This document shows positions 1 through 18,713 of a stretch of DNA of 64,000 bases, one piece after another. The DNA lies in assembly GCA_002104945.1 (NCBI GenBank), contig MCFH01000090.1:1-64000 (forward strand), read 5' to 3'. A model generated the notes under the pieces. That model made no database searches. It was given only the letters and a program-made list of their open reading frames with translations, and had not been told where the DNA came from. The translations under genes and the position numbers were made by a program. The first letter of the stretch is position 1. Every line of letters begins with the position of its first letter. The DNA comes from Piromyces finnis (lineage: Eukaryota; Neocallimastigomycota; Neocallimastigomycetes; Neocallimastigales; Neocallimastigaceae).

Positions 1-1763
1 AATGATAGAATGAAAAATTTATCATAATTTATTTATATATAATTGACCTGACTTTTAGAAATATGTAAATATATATATCGAATTAAACAATCATTTTTAT
101 ACAAGATAAAATTCAATTAATGAATTTTGATTTAAAATACGAACAAATAAATTGATATATTTTTATCCTATTTTAAAAATATATATATATATATATTTAT
201 TTATTTCTAATGAGTGATTAATTATTATTTTTAAAAATAATTTATCTTTATAATAATGAAAATGAAATTTAAATAAAAAATGATAATATTATCATATTTT
301 TTAAATGTTGTATGAAGGTTTTTATTTAAAAACAATTCAATTTACCTAACAATAACATCACTTTATAATCTATTAATTATTTATTTATTCTCTAAATTGT
401 TTTCCCATCATGCCATTAGATATTATTTCATCCGATAAAACTTACAAATATTTTTTTTTATTTTAGAGATACGAGACATAATGATTTTATTTCTATTTAT
501 TATGTTTTATTATAAATATATATAAATATATATAATATATAAAAATTGAATACCTTAATATTAAATATGAAATGATTTATTATACATTATTAACAATAAA
601 AAAACCAGCCGGTTAAATAGAAGAGTTTTAATTAAAATAATAATAAATATATTTTTATTTAATTAATAAATATTATATTTACTATTATCTTTTAATATGA
701 AATAATAATATTGACAGTTCAATCATTACTATTTAATTATCCTTTATTGTTGTACTTTAAATATGATATTTTTAATAGCTCATATAATATAAAATTTATT
801 AATGTTATTATTTATTATTTTTCGTCGCTTATACTACATTAAAATATTGCTGTTAATAAAGTCTTTTTAAAATAATACATGGCAGTTACTTTAATTATTC
901 TACTAATTGGTTTTTTTATTATAAAAATTAAGCTTTTATTTAATTATAAAAAATGGTTTATATTTTAATTAAAAATTGATATTAATATTGATTTATTCAA
1001 GTTTTCCCATAAAAAAAAATAAATAAATATAAAAGGAATAAAAATGTACTATAATTTTAGTTTTATAGTTTTTATAAATTTTAATAATGAAGAGAGAAAT
1101 TCTATAAGTACTATTGATGATAAAACTTCTCTTATAATCTTTTTTATGAAAGTAGAATCCATACAATAATATATTTTGATATTTATTTTTTTTTAATTCT
1201 TTTGTATATTCATTTTCCAAAATTTTATTTAAATTAATTTCTTAATCCTTTGAAATTTTATTATTATTTATTATTTATGAATTAAATAATTTGACTAAAC
1301 TACCATCATTATACAATAAGAAGTTTTTAACATATGGTCTAACGTTTTCAAGCATTAAAACATAATTCGATTAAAAATTATTGGAAAGAAACAAGTTATT
1401 TTGTAGTATTATAAATAACCATCTTTAAAATATACAGTGTAAAGGATGAATTTATAGAATTAATTATAGAAAACAAAATATTTATTGAATTGTGTAGAAG
1501 GTATGAGAAATGATTTAAAGGGAAAAGAAAAAAGTAATAATGAAATAAAAAAAAAAAAAAAAAAGAATTATATTCAAAAATAATTACTTTTGAATATTTA
1601 AATAAAAAGATAAAGTTTTTTTTTTTTCTTTACTTTTATTTTTTTTAATATTCTTGAATTATTGTTTTTTTTTTTTTTTTTGTTTTTTTTTTTTTTTTTT
1701 GTTTTAATATTTTTTATATTTATAAATACATGTTAAAAATTATTTTATATACATATATTTTTT
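1..1763. other. Gene-free AT-rich stretch
   Basis: No coding sequence is supported here. It is very AT-rich DNA with poly(A)/poly(T) runs, including two long T runs near 1660-1700. A 75-codon open frame on the minus strand (993-1220) is almost all Phe/Ile/Tyr/Lys/Asn and shows no domain, signal or coding-like composition, so I treat it as chance. Confidence 0.7.
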
Positions 1764-1901
1764 AAAGTATACAATATACTAATTTATTGTTTATTATTAT
1801 TATTTTTTTAAAGTATACAATATACTAATTTATTGTTTATTATTATTATTTTTTTAAAGTATACAATATGCTAATTTATTGTTTATTATTATTATTTTTT
1901 T
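1764..1901. repeat. Three tandem copies of a 46-bp unit
   Basis: The unit begins AAAGTATACAATATACTAAT and restarts at 1764, 1810 and 1856, so the period is exactly 46 bp. The third copy differs by one base (ATATGC for ATATAC). The array ends about 12 bp beyond the stop codon of the minus-strand transporter gene, so it would lie in that gene's 3' UTR or terminator region. Confidence 0.9.
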
Positions 1902-1912
1902 AATAGATATAC

Positions 1913-4635
1913 CTAAATTTCTTTATTTTGTTGAAGTTTTGCAAATTTTAAAAAAATGTCCTCAAGAGTGGTTTGACTAAAACTGTAATCATGTACAACA
2001 TTTTTGATTTTATAATCTTCCATAATTTCAAAAATTTTACTGAAATCTGAGGTAATTTGAAAAGTATATTTAATTCTATTTTTAGATTTAACTTCGCAAA
2101 TTACATTATCCTTATTAAGAATTTCTAAATCTTTTTTGATCATGCTATTTAAAAGATCGGTATCATTACATTGTATTTCTAATATATAGATATCATTAAA
2201 TTTTAATTTTAAATGGTTAGCGGAGCCAATACATTGTAATTCACCATTAACTAAAATTCCAATACGGTCACATAAAACTTCCGCTTCTTCCATAGCATGA
2301 GTAGTAATAATAACGGATGAATTTTCATTTTTAATGTAATTTTGAAGAACATTCCATATATATCTTCTGGTTGATGGATCCATTCCTGAGGAAGGTTCAT
2401 CTAACATAATCTTATTAGAAAAAGTAATTAAGGCTAATAAAATACATAATTTACGTTTTGTACCACCACTTAGTTCGTATGGGTATTTGTTTCTATGGTC
2501 TTCAAGTTTACAGTATTTTATATATTGATTAGCATAATATTTTGATTCTTTCTTGGTGAAACCGCGAAGATATATAAACATTACAAGATGTTCAAATAAT
2601 GTCAATTCATTCCATAAGGAATCATTTTGTGGGCAATAACCCATCATAAAATGATCTTCTTTAATATTTTTATTTTCGATTCCATCGTAATAGAGATTAC
2701 CAATAGTTTGAGTTGTTGTATAAGTAATTAAATTTAACAAAGACGATTTTCCTGCCCCATTTGGACCAATAAGTCCAAAACATTCTTTAGGATTAATTCC
2801 TAGGGTAACGTTCCTTAAAGAAGTAACAACAAGTCTACCATCTCCATAATCAGAAAGGTGATACTCTCCATACTTTGGATTCTTGTTTTTAATTCCTTTA
2901 ATAAACTTTTCATATGAGATAGATGAACTAGAAGGATATTCTTTTCCTACTCTAACAATTTCTATAGGTAAATTTAACTTTGAAGTATTATTTTTAGTAG
3001 CGCTATTTGATATCCTTTCATATTCTCTTAAAACATCTTCATCACCATTTCTTAATTTTTCTTCATTTAATTCTACATCATCTGTTGATCTATCCTTAAT
3101 CGCTAAAATAGAATTTTTATTCTTTTGAACGTTATAGCGATAAATCATATAGGAATAAAATATTATACTGATAAAATTGCAAAAATTTCATTATTATATA
3201 CATTAAAAGATACACCATTAAGAACGTTTACATATTTTTTTCCATTCTTAATTCTATTTTTATAAAGTTTAAAAATATCTTTAACTTCAACTAATGGATA
3301 ACCATTATTGATTGGGTCTCTTTCATAATCATTAGAATACCTATTCTCAATGGTAAAATCACCTTTTTTACTATGTAAGGAAATTGATTTAGTATTAATT
3401 AATTCTAATAGTAATACCAAGCAATGATATAATACAACGGAAAGAAACATTATCAATAAATATATTCCAAATTCCGAATCAAATAAATTTGAAAAAGAGA
3501 TAAATTTATTTTGAGTTTTTGCTAGGTTTAATTTACCTAATGCTATACTAAAATTAATTGGTGATAAGAATAAACAAAGAGTTTTTTGGATTAAAGGATA
3601 GTTTGTTCCTAATTTATAAATATACTCGATAACGATACTACTTGAGAAAAAGAAGAAGGATGTTAACAAAATGGCTATTTTAACTTTTGTAAATATTTTA
3701 GTAAGTAATAGGGATAAGCCTAAGATGGATAAGCCATAAAAAAACAAAAATAAAAAAGTTATAACAAAATTGATAGATTCAAAAATTGAGTAATTTTCAA
3801 TAAGGAGTATTACAAGAGTGTTTATTAAAACCATGGGTATATAGCAAATTTCCCATGAAAGCCATAAAGTTGATGGGTGTACACCAATAGTAATTAATCC
3901 TTCTTCTTGTTTTTTTTCTTTTTCAACAATAATTGATTTCATTAAATTAATTAATACAACAAAAAATATTAAGGGTAAAATTATTGTTGACATGGTTAAG
4001 GCTTCATCATCTTTTTCACTATCAATTAAAGTGATATTAAATTCAGGTTTACTCAATTTCCCAATATTTGTATTAATATTTATTTTTTTATCTAATTTGC
4101 TTTGTATTATAGTTTGATCGATTGCTAATTGAACTGGTACAAAAGTATTCAAATAACGATCGGCATAAGTCACATCCCTATCATCAATCATTTTTCTACT
4201 TTTATAATAAGATCCAACAGGATCTAAATTAGGATCAACTATAGTTTCACCATCTATTCTAATAACATAATTTGAATAATTATAAAATGTGACTTCAGCT
4301 AAGAATTCAATACTATTTTTTTCTTTATAATCAGATAAAGAATTTTTATCTAAAAATGTTTCTATTTGGATAGCATTATAATTACTTGAGAAAATATCAT
4401 TATTCTTAAGATTTTCAACAAAGTTTGCTCTTTTAACATTTTTATCCGTGTCAGGAATAACAAATCCAATTTGAGCATTTATATTATGTTGAAAAAATTC
4501 TTTAATATCAACCGGTTTAACACTTTCCACTTTTCCAAAATTATATTCTTCATAATTTATTATATCTAATAATACATAATGAATAAAGGTTTGTTAATTA
4601 TATATTATATTAATATTATATATTTAGCATTAATA

Positions 4636-4666
<31 letters not shown>

Positions 4667-4979
4667 ATATTTATTACTTATTATTTATTTATTTATTTAT
4701 TTATTTATTATTATTATTGTTGTTGTTATTATTACTATTGTTACAACCAACTTATATTTTTTATCATTATTATAGATATTACAACAAATGATAATATATA
4801 ATATAAAAAAAACTATCCTCATTTATTATATCGTTAATTTTTTCAAACTTACTTATTATAAAGATTAAAAATATTGGAAAAAAGAATTCAAATATTATAT
4901 TTTGGTAAAAATGGTTAACTCGTTTCACCTTTATATTTTTCCATATTAAAGTTTTTAACTGTTGGATGAAAAGACCCAT
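1913..4979 (-). CDS. Half-size ABCA-type ABC transporter (TMD1-NBD2), possibly a pseudogene
   Basis: This is a membrane ABC transporter of the ABCA type, likely a lipid transporter by family. Proposed exons on the minus strand are 4979-4853, 4565-3169 and 3121-1913, giving about 910 aa. Exon 1 starts MGLFIQQLKTL and holds the first membrane helix; its donor is GTAAGT at phase 1. Exon 2 carries the extracellular loop and the remaining TMD1 helices, ending EIFAIL just where the NBD1 P-loop should begin. Exon 3 holds one nucleotide-binding domain with GPNGAGKSS (Walker A), LSGGTKRKL (signature), a KIMLDEPSSGMD Walker B region and the TTHAMEEAE H-loop. Relative to the full-length paralogue at 12.7-18.1 kb, most of NBD1 and all of TMD2 are missing (roughly 690 residues). 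Read without splicing, the junction shifts frame after EIFAILSV. A 47-nt GT..AG interval (3122-3168) would restore it in phase 0. Either it is a functional half-transporter or a decaying deletion allele; the intact NBD motifs favour the first. Confidence 0.6.
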
Positions 4980-7900
4980 TTTCGATATTATTTTATTATT
5001 AATATTATTATAATAAATTTATTATTTTTTTAGTAAAATAATAATTTATTATTACTTTTTTATTTTTTTTTATTTTTTTTTACATTTTCAAATAAAAGAA
5101 ATTTTAAGATATGTATACTTTTTTTTTTTTTAAAGTAACATCTCTTTCTTGATTATTTTTTTTTATAATTAATAAGATTAAAGATTAAATTTTTGTGTAA
5201 CCAATAATAGCAAATTTATATAAAAAAGGAAAAATTAAAAAAATACATTTTTGATAAAATTCAAAAAAAAAAAAAAACTATTATTTTGCTTTCCAATTGA
5301 ATGAATTTGTTTTTTCTTATAATAATAAACATAATAATAAACATAATAATAATAATATAAATATTTATTTATTTATTATCTTTTTTATTATTTATTTTTA
5401 ATTTTAAATTCTATATGTTTATTATTGTTATTTTAATAAATAATTGAAATATAATGTTTTTACTTCTGATGTAGTAACCAGTAATGTTCTAGAACATTGA
5501 ATTAAATCAACCATATAAAAAAGTATTTATTAAATATACTTTCGTATATTAAATTCTAAATGTTTTAAAATTAGAAACCTAAAAAAAAATAGAAAATAAT
5601 AATAATAATAATTATAAACTATATAAGATATTTAAATATAACAATAATAAAACAATAATATAATTATATTTTTTATTTTAAATATAAAAGAAGATAATAA
5701 TAAAAAAAAATGAAGCATTCAATGTTAATTATTTTTTTTTTTTTTGTAAATTATCAAGTTTCAATTAAAAATAAAAAAATATTTAAAATATAAATATTTA
5801 TAAGTATTATTTCTAAAACAAGTTTCTATAGATATCACTTTATGTCAAATAATATTATAATAATGTACTACTTTTAGATATTATTAATTATTTTAAAGAA
5901 GATGATATCTTTATTTTGTAATAAATAAAGTATTTATACTTTTTATTAATAAATAATTACATATTCTAATTTATCTCTTTATTATACAATTAATATATAC
6001 ATAAATAGATTACATAATGATTCAAGTTTCATTGAAAATTATTAAAGAAAAGTGGGGATTTTGATTTTTTTTTTTTTTAAAAAATAAAATGAAATGAACT
6101 AGGTTTAGCCTATGATAATAAAAACGATTTATACAATGTGTTTTTATTATTATATAAAATAATATTATAAATAATATTGTAAAAAGTTGTTAATAATATA
6201 ATCATTGAAATTACTACTACAACAATAATAACAGGAAAAACAAACAAAAAAAAAAAAACATTCATAATAATATATAATATATAATAATAATATGAATAAT
6301 AAATATATATTATAATATAAATGAGTAATAATAATAAAAAAAAAATATAAAATTTATTTACATTTCAATATTAATAAAAAAAATATTAAAAAAAAATATT
6401 TAATAGTTTCATAATAATAATATTATTTATTATTATTATTTTTGTACATTTTTTTATAAAAAAAAAAATATATATATATAATGTTTACTATCAAAATTTA
6501 ATCTTGAGATGTTCTTCAAATAATAGTTTCGAGTTGAATTCATATTTTTTTTTTTTTTTAAATTTTAGTTTAATGTTAAACCAAGAAGAATAACAAAATA
6601 ATATTATATTTTTTATGATTCTATAATTGTTGTCAAATATAGGTAATTTTTAAAATTCAAGTTATATCCTTTTTTTTTTTTCATTAGAATAGCACTACAT
6701 ATGAAAACATTCTCTTTTAATAATTTCTGTATTTAATTAACTCAAATTACATATTTTCGTAAAATTTAAAATCAATTAATAAATGTTAATAAACAGATCA
6801 TTTTGTTTTACAAAAACTAATATAATCATAAATTTTTAAATGACTATTTTGTAATTTACTTTTAACAAACACTTTAAAATATTTATTTTTGTTTACATAT
6901 TTATATGTCCCTTTTAATATTTTATTCATTTATTCTTTTACCAATTATTTTAATAATAATTTTAATAGTATTTACAGTTTAAAAATATAATAATTTTATT
7001 TTAATTATAAAACATTTTCTTTAAATATATTTAGTCCTTGTTTATTCATAATATTACTCCTTTTATTAATCACTAAAACCTACTATAGAATGAATTCAAA
7101 TTATTTTAATAAATAGAATTAAATGATTTTAAATTGATTCTATTTTTTTTTTAATTTTAATAAATTCAAAAAAAAAAAAAAAAATAACTTCAATCCATCC
7201 TTCCACTTTCATTAAAAAACCTTTTTTTTTTTTTTTTTTTTTATTTTTTTAAAAAAATATTTATTTTTCAAATAGATAATTAATCTTTAAGTATTAAATT
7301 AATGGTAAATAGCAAGACCATAAAATTAGAAAATGTAAATGTTCCTCTACGTAATAAATTGATTAATTCATTTATCAAATAGACCCTAAAATGTATATAT
7401 ATAAATACTATTAATTTACTTTATAAAAATATTAGTTATAAATTAAAAAGTAGTAATAAAATTTTAGAATTAGTATAGTATTGGTGAAATAAATAAAACC
7501 AGTCTCTACCATTAGTTATATTCAATAAAAAATAAAAATACAATAATTTTGGGTATGAAATATAAAAATTTTTTGAACTAAATTGATATTAAAGTTACAT
7601 TGTAAATTATTGCAATTTTTTTTTTTTTTTTTTCAAAAAAATAGTTGCTACAAGGAATTTAATTAATGTTAAAAGAATATTAAAATACTAATTTTCTTTT
7701 AAAATTTATTTACCAACTCAAGTGTTTATAGGAAAAATTCTATGAGAATACTCAAATAATTATAATTATAGACCTTCATTATATAATCAAGTAAGAATAT
7801 AAGAATATTAAAAAATTAAAATTTATTATTAAATCTCTTTTCAAATATGAAATGTTTTTAGCTAATATTTAATTACTAACATAATATAAAATAACATATA

Positions 7901-10089
7901 TCATATACTTTATGATATTTTAACTTTAAAATCTTTATATTTATGAAAGGTTTAATTTGAAATGGGTTATTAAATATTACAGAGTTCAAATAAATTTAGT
8001 TTTTTGAGAGTTTTGATAAAGTATAAGTTAATTTATCTAATGATATTATAAGCTTAGATATAATAATGTTTTTGATATCTTTTTTTTTTTTTTTATTAAT
8101 AAACAAAGAATATATATAATAATGTATATTTAAATTTTTTTAAAATTTCCTTTTTCTTATATATACATATTTAGACTATTATTTAAATATATAATTCAAA
8201 GGAATTCAAATACATATTCTTTTTTTTTTTTTTTAATGCTATTAATAATAAAAATTACATGGATCATACATTTATTTCATCTTTACAATATTTAATATTA
8301 CAGTCATCTTTATATAATAATCACAAAAATTTAACAATATTATAACCCTAATTATTACACAATTATCTGTTCAATTTAGGTAGAAATGATAATACTAGTT
8401 TTTATATAAAACAAATATAAAAAGTTCTTATTTATTAATATTTATAATACAAAATATTAGAATAAAGAGAGAAAAGAAAATACATTAATTATTTTAATAC
8501 ATATTTTCAAAAATATGTAATATAATAATATTAATATAAATGATACATTTTTTTATTTATAATTAAAAGTTTTTTTTTTTTCACTTCTATTCTTCATGTA
8601 GGTATTTAATCATTATTAATGAATAATAATTTTAATTATTAAAAAAAAAATAATAAAAAATATATGAAAATATATGAAAATCTTTTTTTTTTTTTTAATA
8701 ATAGAATGATTACCAAAAAAAAAAAAGTTTATTTATTATTAAGGTATAGAATTGGATATTTATAAAAAAAAAGAAAACATGTTTTATCAATGATAAAAAA
8801 ATATATTTATATATTAAATTTCTATTATTATAAATTAAATTCTTAGCTCATATTTTATGATATTTACAAATTTAGAAATTACATCATATTAAAATGAGTA
8901 TTACATTATTATTTGTGTTAATTTAATTATGATATAATATGTATTAAAACTTTATTTATTAATAAATCATGAATATATTCTCAATGAATTAAAAAAAGGA
9001 GACTTTTAACAAAGTTAATTCAATATAAATTTAAGATATTAATTAAAGTTTTAATAAAAATAATCATTTAAATTATTATTTAAAAATATCAATTAAAATG
9101 TTTTAATATTTTATGGTAAAAAGAATATTAAAATGTTTTTATAATAAAAAATTTGCCGTCATTGTTTTATAATAGTTTTTTTTACACACCTTTTTTATTC
9201 TTGTTTCATGTTTATTTTTAAATATTTGATATAATTATATATTGTTTAAAAAATAAATAAATAACTTTACAATATAAAAATAACTTTTTGATATTTAATT
9301 TTATTGTATATTTTTTTAATACTATGTAAATTTGATATTTAATTTTATTGTATTTTTTTTTTTTTAATACTATGTCAAGAGAAAACAGCAAAGTTATATA
9401 AAGAAAATTAATTATTACTATAATAATTTATAGGAATCTTGACTTTAATAAACTTTTTTTAATATTAGAAAAGAAAATGACACATTTTTAATTTTCACCA
9501 TTCATATTAAAATTTTATTATTATGATGATTAATAAATATAAAAAAATATAAAAAATTTTATTGATTTACATAAATTTTAATTTATTTAAGCAATGTGTA
9601 ATATTAAATAAATTTTAATTAAATCATATTTTATTCTTATTATTTCCATATAAAATTTGAATTGATTCATATATTAAAATAAATATAAATTACATATAAT
9701 ATAGCCATAAAATATATTATTAATTTTTTAAAGTAATTACTCCACAAATTAATAATAATGCTAAAAATGTATAAAAGGATAAACTTTTATCCAATTTTTT
9801 ATTAAATCAAGTAGATATTTATTATATTAAATATTAATAAGTAAATAAATTATATATATATATTAAAAAAAAGAAAAAAATTTGAAATTTCAATTTATCT
9901 TTCCTAAAAAAAAAAAAAAAAGTCATTCTCAGGAAAGATAATAAATATATATATATTAATAATAAAATAATATTATTATTTTAAATTTAAAAAAGAAATT
10001 TTAAAATTAACATTTTCATTAAACAGAAAAAATAATTAATATAACTGAAAAAAAAGAGAAAAAATATTATTGAAATTAAATTAAAGGAA
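4980..10089. other. 5.1-kb gene-free AT-rich stretch
   Basis: No protein-coding or RNA gene can be supported. It contains many homopolymer runs of 10-19 bases, AT dinucleotide runs and short TAA/ATT runs. Two local structures stand out: a perfect 16-bp palindrome AATGTTCTAGAACATT at 5483-5498 and an imperfect 44-bp tandem duplication around 9287-9377. It separates the half-size transporter from the dockerin gene, which are transcribed divergently, so both promoters probably lie here. Confidence 0.65.
9287..9377. repeat. Imperfect 44-bp tandem duplication
   Basis: The motif TTGATATTTAATTTTATTGTA, then a T run, then TTAATACTATGT, occurs twice. The two GATATTTAATTTTA cores start at 9290 and 9334. 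The copies differ mainly in the length of the T run. Confidence 0.8.
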
Positions 10090-12069
10090 ATGAAATTATT
10101 TTATTTTATTACTTTATTTACTTATATAGTAGCAACTAGTTTAGTTGCTGCTGATATTACTTTAACTGCTGGTCCAGTTTCTTGCAATTACAAAAATAAA
10201 GATTTAGATGATGAATACAATCCAAATTCTGATGTAAGTATTAAATGTAATGGTAATTCTTGTACTGTTAATGGTTCAGGTGCTACTGCTTCAAGTGGTA
10301 AGGTTACCATTACTTCTGCTGGTACCTACATTGTTCAAGGTTCACTCAATGGACAAGTTCTTATTGAAGCTACTAAAGAAGATTTTATTCATCTTGTATT
10401 AAACAGTGTAACTATTAAGAGTACCAATGGTCCAGCTATTTATGGTACTGCTGCTAGTAAGGTTGTCATTACTCTTGTTGGTGACAATACTCTTTCTGAC
10501 TCTAATAATTATTCTGCTGTAAATGGGGAACCAGATGCTTGTATATTCATTGATTCTGATGTTTCTATTAATGGTTCAGGTAGTATTAATGTTACTGGTA
10601 ATTACAATGATGCCATCAGATGTAAAAAGGATTTAAAATTAATTAGTGGTAAAATTACTATTCCAAAAGCTACTCAAAGAGGTATTAAAGCTAAAAACTC
10701 CATTTGTATTTTAGATGCTGATATCGATATTACTTCCCAAAATAGTGCTATCAAGGTTACTAAAGATGATGATCCAGAAAAGGGATTTGTCGTTATTGAT
10801 GGTGGAAAAATTAATATTTCTACTGGAAAGGATGCTATTCATGCCGAAACTCATCTTACTATTCGTGATGGTTATATTAACGTAAAAAAATGTGAAGAAG
10901 GTATTGAAGGTCAAATGGTTGATATTCTTGGAGGTGAAATCCATGTTTTCGCTTACAATGATGCTATTAATGCTGGTAAGATTGGTTCTGGAGATAAGAG
11001 TGCTAATCCATTTGCTGACTTTGGTGCTGGTAATGATGGTAGTGTTTATATTAACATTGTTGGAGGTAAAGTTTATGTCGATGCTGAAGGTTCAGATATT
11101 GATGGTATTGATGCAAACGGTGTTCTTTACATTGGTGGAAACGCCGAAGTTTATTCTAGTGTAAATAAGGGTACTATCTATGGTTTCTATGCCGCTCTCG
11201 ATGCCGATGGTGCTAATTCCATTTGTCCAGGTGCTACTGTTGTAGCTCTTGGTACTTCTGGTGGTAATGGTGGTTTCTTTAAGCGTGATGGCCGTAAAGA
11301 AAAGCGTCAATGGAATAATGGTGGTTGGAACATGGGTGGTAACAATAATAATGGTGGCTGGAATAATGGTGGTAATAACAATAACAACGGTGGATGGAAT
11401 ATGGGTAACAATGGTGGATGGAATAATGGAGGTTTCGGTGGCGGCTTTGGAGGTATGATGGGTGCTGAATCAGGTTTAGTATACCAACCATACATTCAAA
11501 CTAGTGTAACTGCTCAACAAGCCAATGCTAAACTCGTTGTTACTGACAGTAGTAACAATGTCATTATTTCTTATGTCCCAAGAAATCCATATGCTGCTCT
11601 TTTAATTACTTCACCAAAGATGGTTGCTGGTGAAACCTATACTATTAAGGCCGGTAATTCATCAACTACTGCTAAGGCTTCTTCTCCAGCTACTGGAAAT
11701 GTTACTCCACCATCTGTAACTACTCCACCACCAGTTACTAAGGTTACTAAAACCAGTGGATCAAAGCAAACTAACAGTAGTACAAGCTCTTGTTCTGCAT
11801 CTATTATTAAGAGTGGATATAAATGTTGCTCAGCTTCTTGTGAAGTTATTTACACAGATTCCGATGGTACTTGGGGTGTTGAAAACAATGAATGGTGTGG
11901 ATGTGGTGGAGGAAGCAGTAATGCTACTGCACCAACTTGTTCCTCATCAATTACATCTCAAGGTTACAAATGTTGCAGTTCTTCAAACTGTGATGTTTAT
12001 TACAACGACGAAAGCGGAAAATGGGGTATTGAAAACGGTAATTGGTGTGGTATTACAAGCAATTGTTAA
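10090..12069 (+). CDS. Secreted carbohydrate-binding protein (Cthe_2159/DUF4353 type) with two C-terminal fungal dockerins
   Basis: This is a 659-aa secreted, probably cellulosome-bound protein. A signal peptide covers about residues 1-20, ending SLVAA. Residues about 22-400 form a repetitive Ser/Thr/Gly/Asn-rich region with regularly spaced IxGG-type strands (VVIDGGKINI, VDILGGEIHV, INIVGGKVYV), as expected for the right-handed beta-helix of the Cthe_2159 carbohydrate-binding family. A Gly/Asn/Trp-rich insert (NNGGWNMGG-type repeats, about 410-455) interrupts it, followed by a short beta segment and a Pro/Thr linker. Two Cys-rich modules of about 38 residues (about 573-610 and 618-656) carry the GYKCCS...W(G)(V/I)EN..WCG pattern of fungal dockerins, which dock enzymes onto the scaffoldin. 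The family in bacteria binds cellulose or acidic polysaccharide; a catalytic role is not shown. The gene is single-exon and much less AT-rich than its surroundings. The start is the only ATG before the signal peptide. Confidence 0.9.
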   Translation: MKLFYFITLFTYIVATSLVAADITLTAGPVSCNYKNKDLDDEYNPNSDVSIKCNGNSCTVNGSGATASSGKVTITSAGTYIVQGSLNGQVLIEATKEDFIHLVLNSVTIKSTNGPAIYGTAASKVVITLVGDNTLSDSNNYSAVNGEPDACIFIDSDVSINGSGSINVTGNYNDAIRCKKDLKLISGKITIPKATQRGIKAKNSICILDADIDITSQNSAIKVTKDDDPEKGFVVIDGGKINISTGKDAIHAETHLTIRDGYINVKKCEEGIEGQMVDILGGEIHVFAYNDAINAGKIGSGDKSANPFADFGAGNDGSVYINIVGGKVYVDAEGSDIDGIDANGVLYIGGNAEVYSSVNKGTIYGFYAALDADGANSICPGATVVALGTSGGNGGFFKRDGRKEKRQWNNGGWNMGGNNNNGGWNNGGNNNNNGGWNMGNNGGWNNGGFGGGFGGMMGAESGLVYQPYIQTSVTAQQANAKLVVTDSSNNVIISYVPRNPYAALLITSPKMVAGETYTIKAGNSSTTAKASSPATGNVTPPSVTTPPPVTKVTKTSGSKQTNSSTSSCSASIIKSGYKCCSASCEVIYTDSDGTWGVENNEWCGCGGGSSNATAPTCSSSITSQGYKCCSSSNCDVYYNDESGKWGIENGNWCGITSNC

Positions 12070-12719
12070 AACTTTATCCAATTATTTTTAAAGTTTTAAA
12101 TATGTATATATTTATATAATAAATATGTAATATAACAATTTTTTTTTAATAGGATTATACTTTTTTAAAATAAAAAGACAATAATCGACGAAAAATAATA
12201 ATAATAATAATCATTAAAAAAAATTAATAATAAATAAAATTGTAAAAAAAGTGTAAATTTAATAAAAAAAAAAAAACTTTTTATGTTAAAGTTACACATA
12301 TAATTTATTTTTTAATTAATAAATTGTCCCAAGAAAAAAAATTATAAGAAATTTCTATGGGCAAATTCTTTTATATTGATTGAAACAAATTTTAATGTTG
12401 AAAAAAAAAAAAATTGTTAAGAAAATATAATTAAAAAAATTTTTATTTTTATTTAATTTTTTATTTAGTATATATATATATTAGTTTTTACTTTTAATTT
12501 TATCTAATTATTTATTTTATTTTATCTATTTTTGTTTAGTTTTTATTTTATATATATTATATATATATATATTATATATATATATTTTTTTTATTTTATA
12601 ATTTTACAATTAGTTTAATATATTTTTTTATTTTTTTTATATATATATATATATATATTTTTTTTTTTTCATTATTTTATTATTATCCTATATTATTTAT
12701 AATTAGATATCTTTGAATT
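12070..12719. other. Convergent intergenic spacer with (TA)n runs
   Basis: This 650-bp spacer lies between the 3' ends of the dockerin gene and the minus-strand ABCA gene. It holds poly(A), poly(T) and TATATA runs (12550-12660) and no gene. It should contain both genes' polyadenylation sites; no single signal can be assigned in such AT-rich DNA. Confidence 0.75.
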
Positions 12720-18114
<5,395 letters not shown>

Positions 18115-18713
18115 TTTATCATTTACAATTTGATTAATATAAAAATTATATATTAAATAAAAATTATTGTTGTTTATATTTTATAATTAGATTAATTTAT
18201 TGTTTATATTTATGATTTTGTTTTTAATTTCAATATTTTCTTTTTCTTCTTCTTTTAACTCCTCATTTGTATATTATTATTTAAATAAATTTATCGAATC
18301 AAATTAAAAATTTAAAATTTTATTCAATTTGATTGGATTTAATAATTATAAAAGAAAATATTTTCTATTTGTTTATAGTATTTATATGACGTAAGAATTA
18401 TAAAAATAATAAAAGTTAAAATATTATTCGTTTTACTTCTTTAACTTTTATCCTTTTCCTTTTTAAATTTTAAAAAATAAAAATGGTATAAAAATGGAAT
18501 TTAAATATAATTTATATTTTTATTAAAAAAATTAAATAATTAATAATTGTGTATTTATGGCTTGATATAATAAAAAATGTATAAAGTATATTAATATAAA
18601 ATAAAATTTTTTAATTTAATTATGGTGTAACATAAAATAATTTGTTTTTATTTTTTCCTAAACAACTAATTTATATTAATATATTTTGCAACAAAAAAGT
18701 CTAGAATCATTCA

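Noticed and set aside
993-1220. 75-residue minus-strand frame
   Set aside because: Low-complexity composition typical of chance frames in AT-rich DNA, with no signal or domain.
4566-4813. Alternative donor GTTTTT for the first intron of the half-size transporter
   Set aside because: A stronger donor GTAAGT at 4852 has the same phase and matches the exon boundary of the full-size paralogue.
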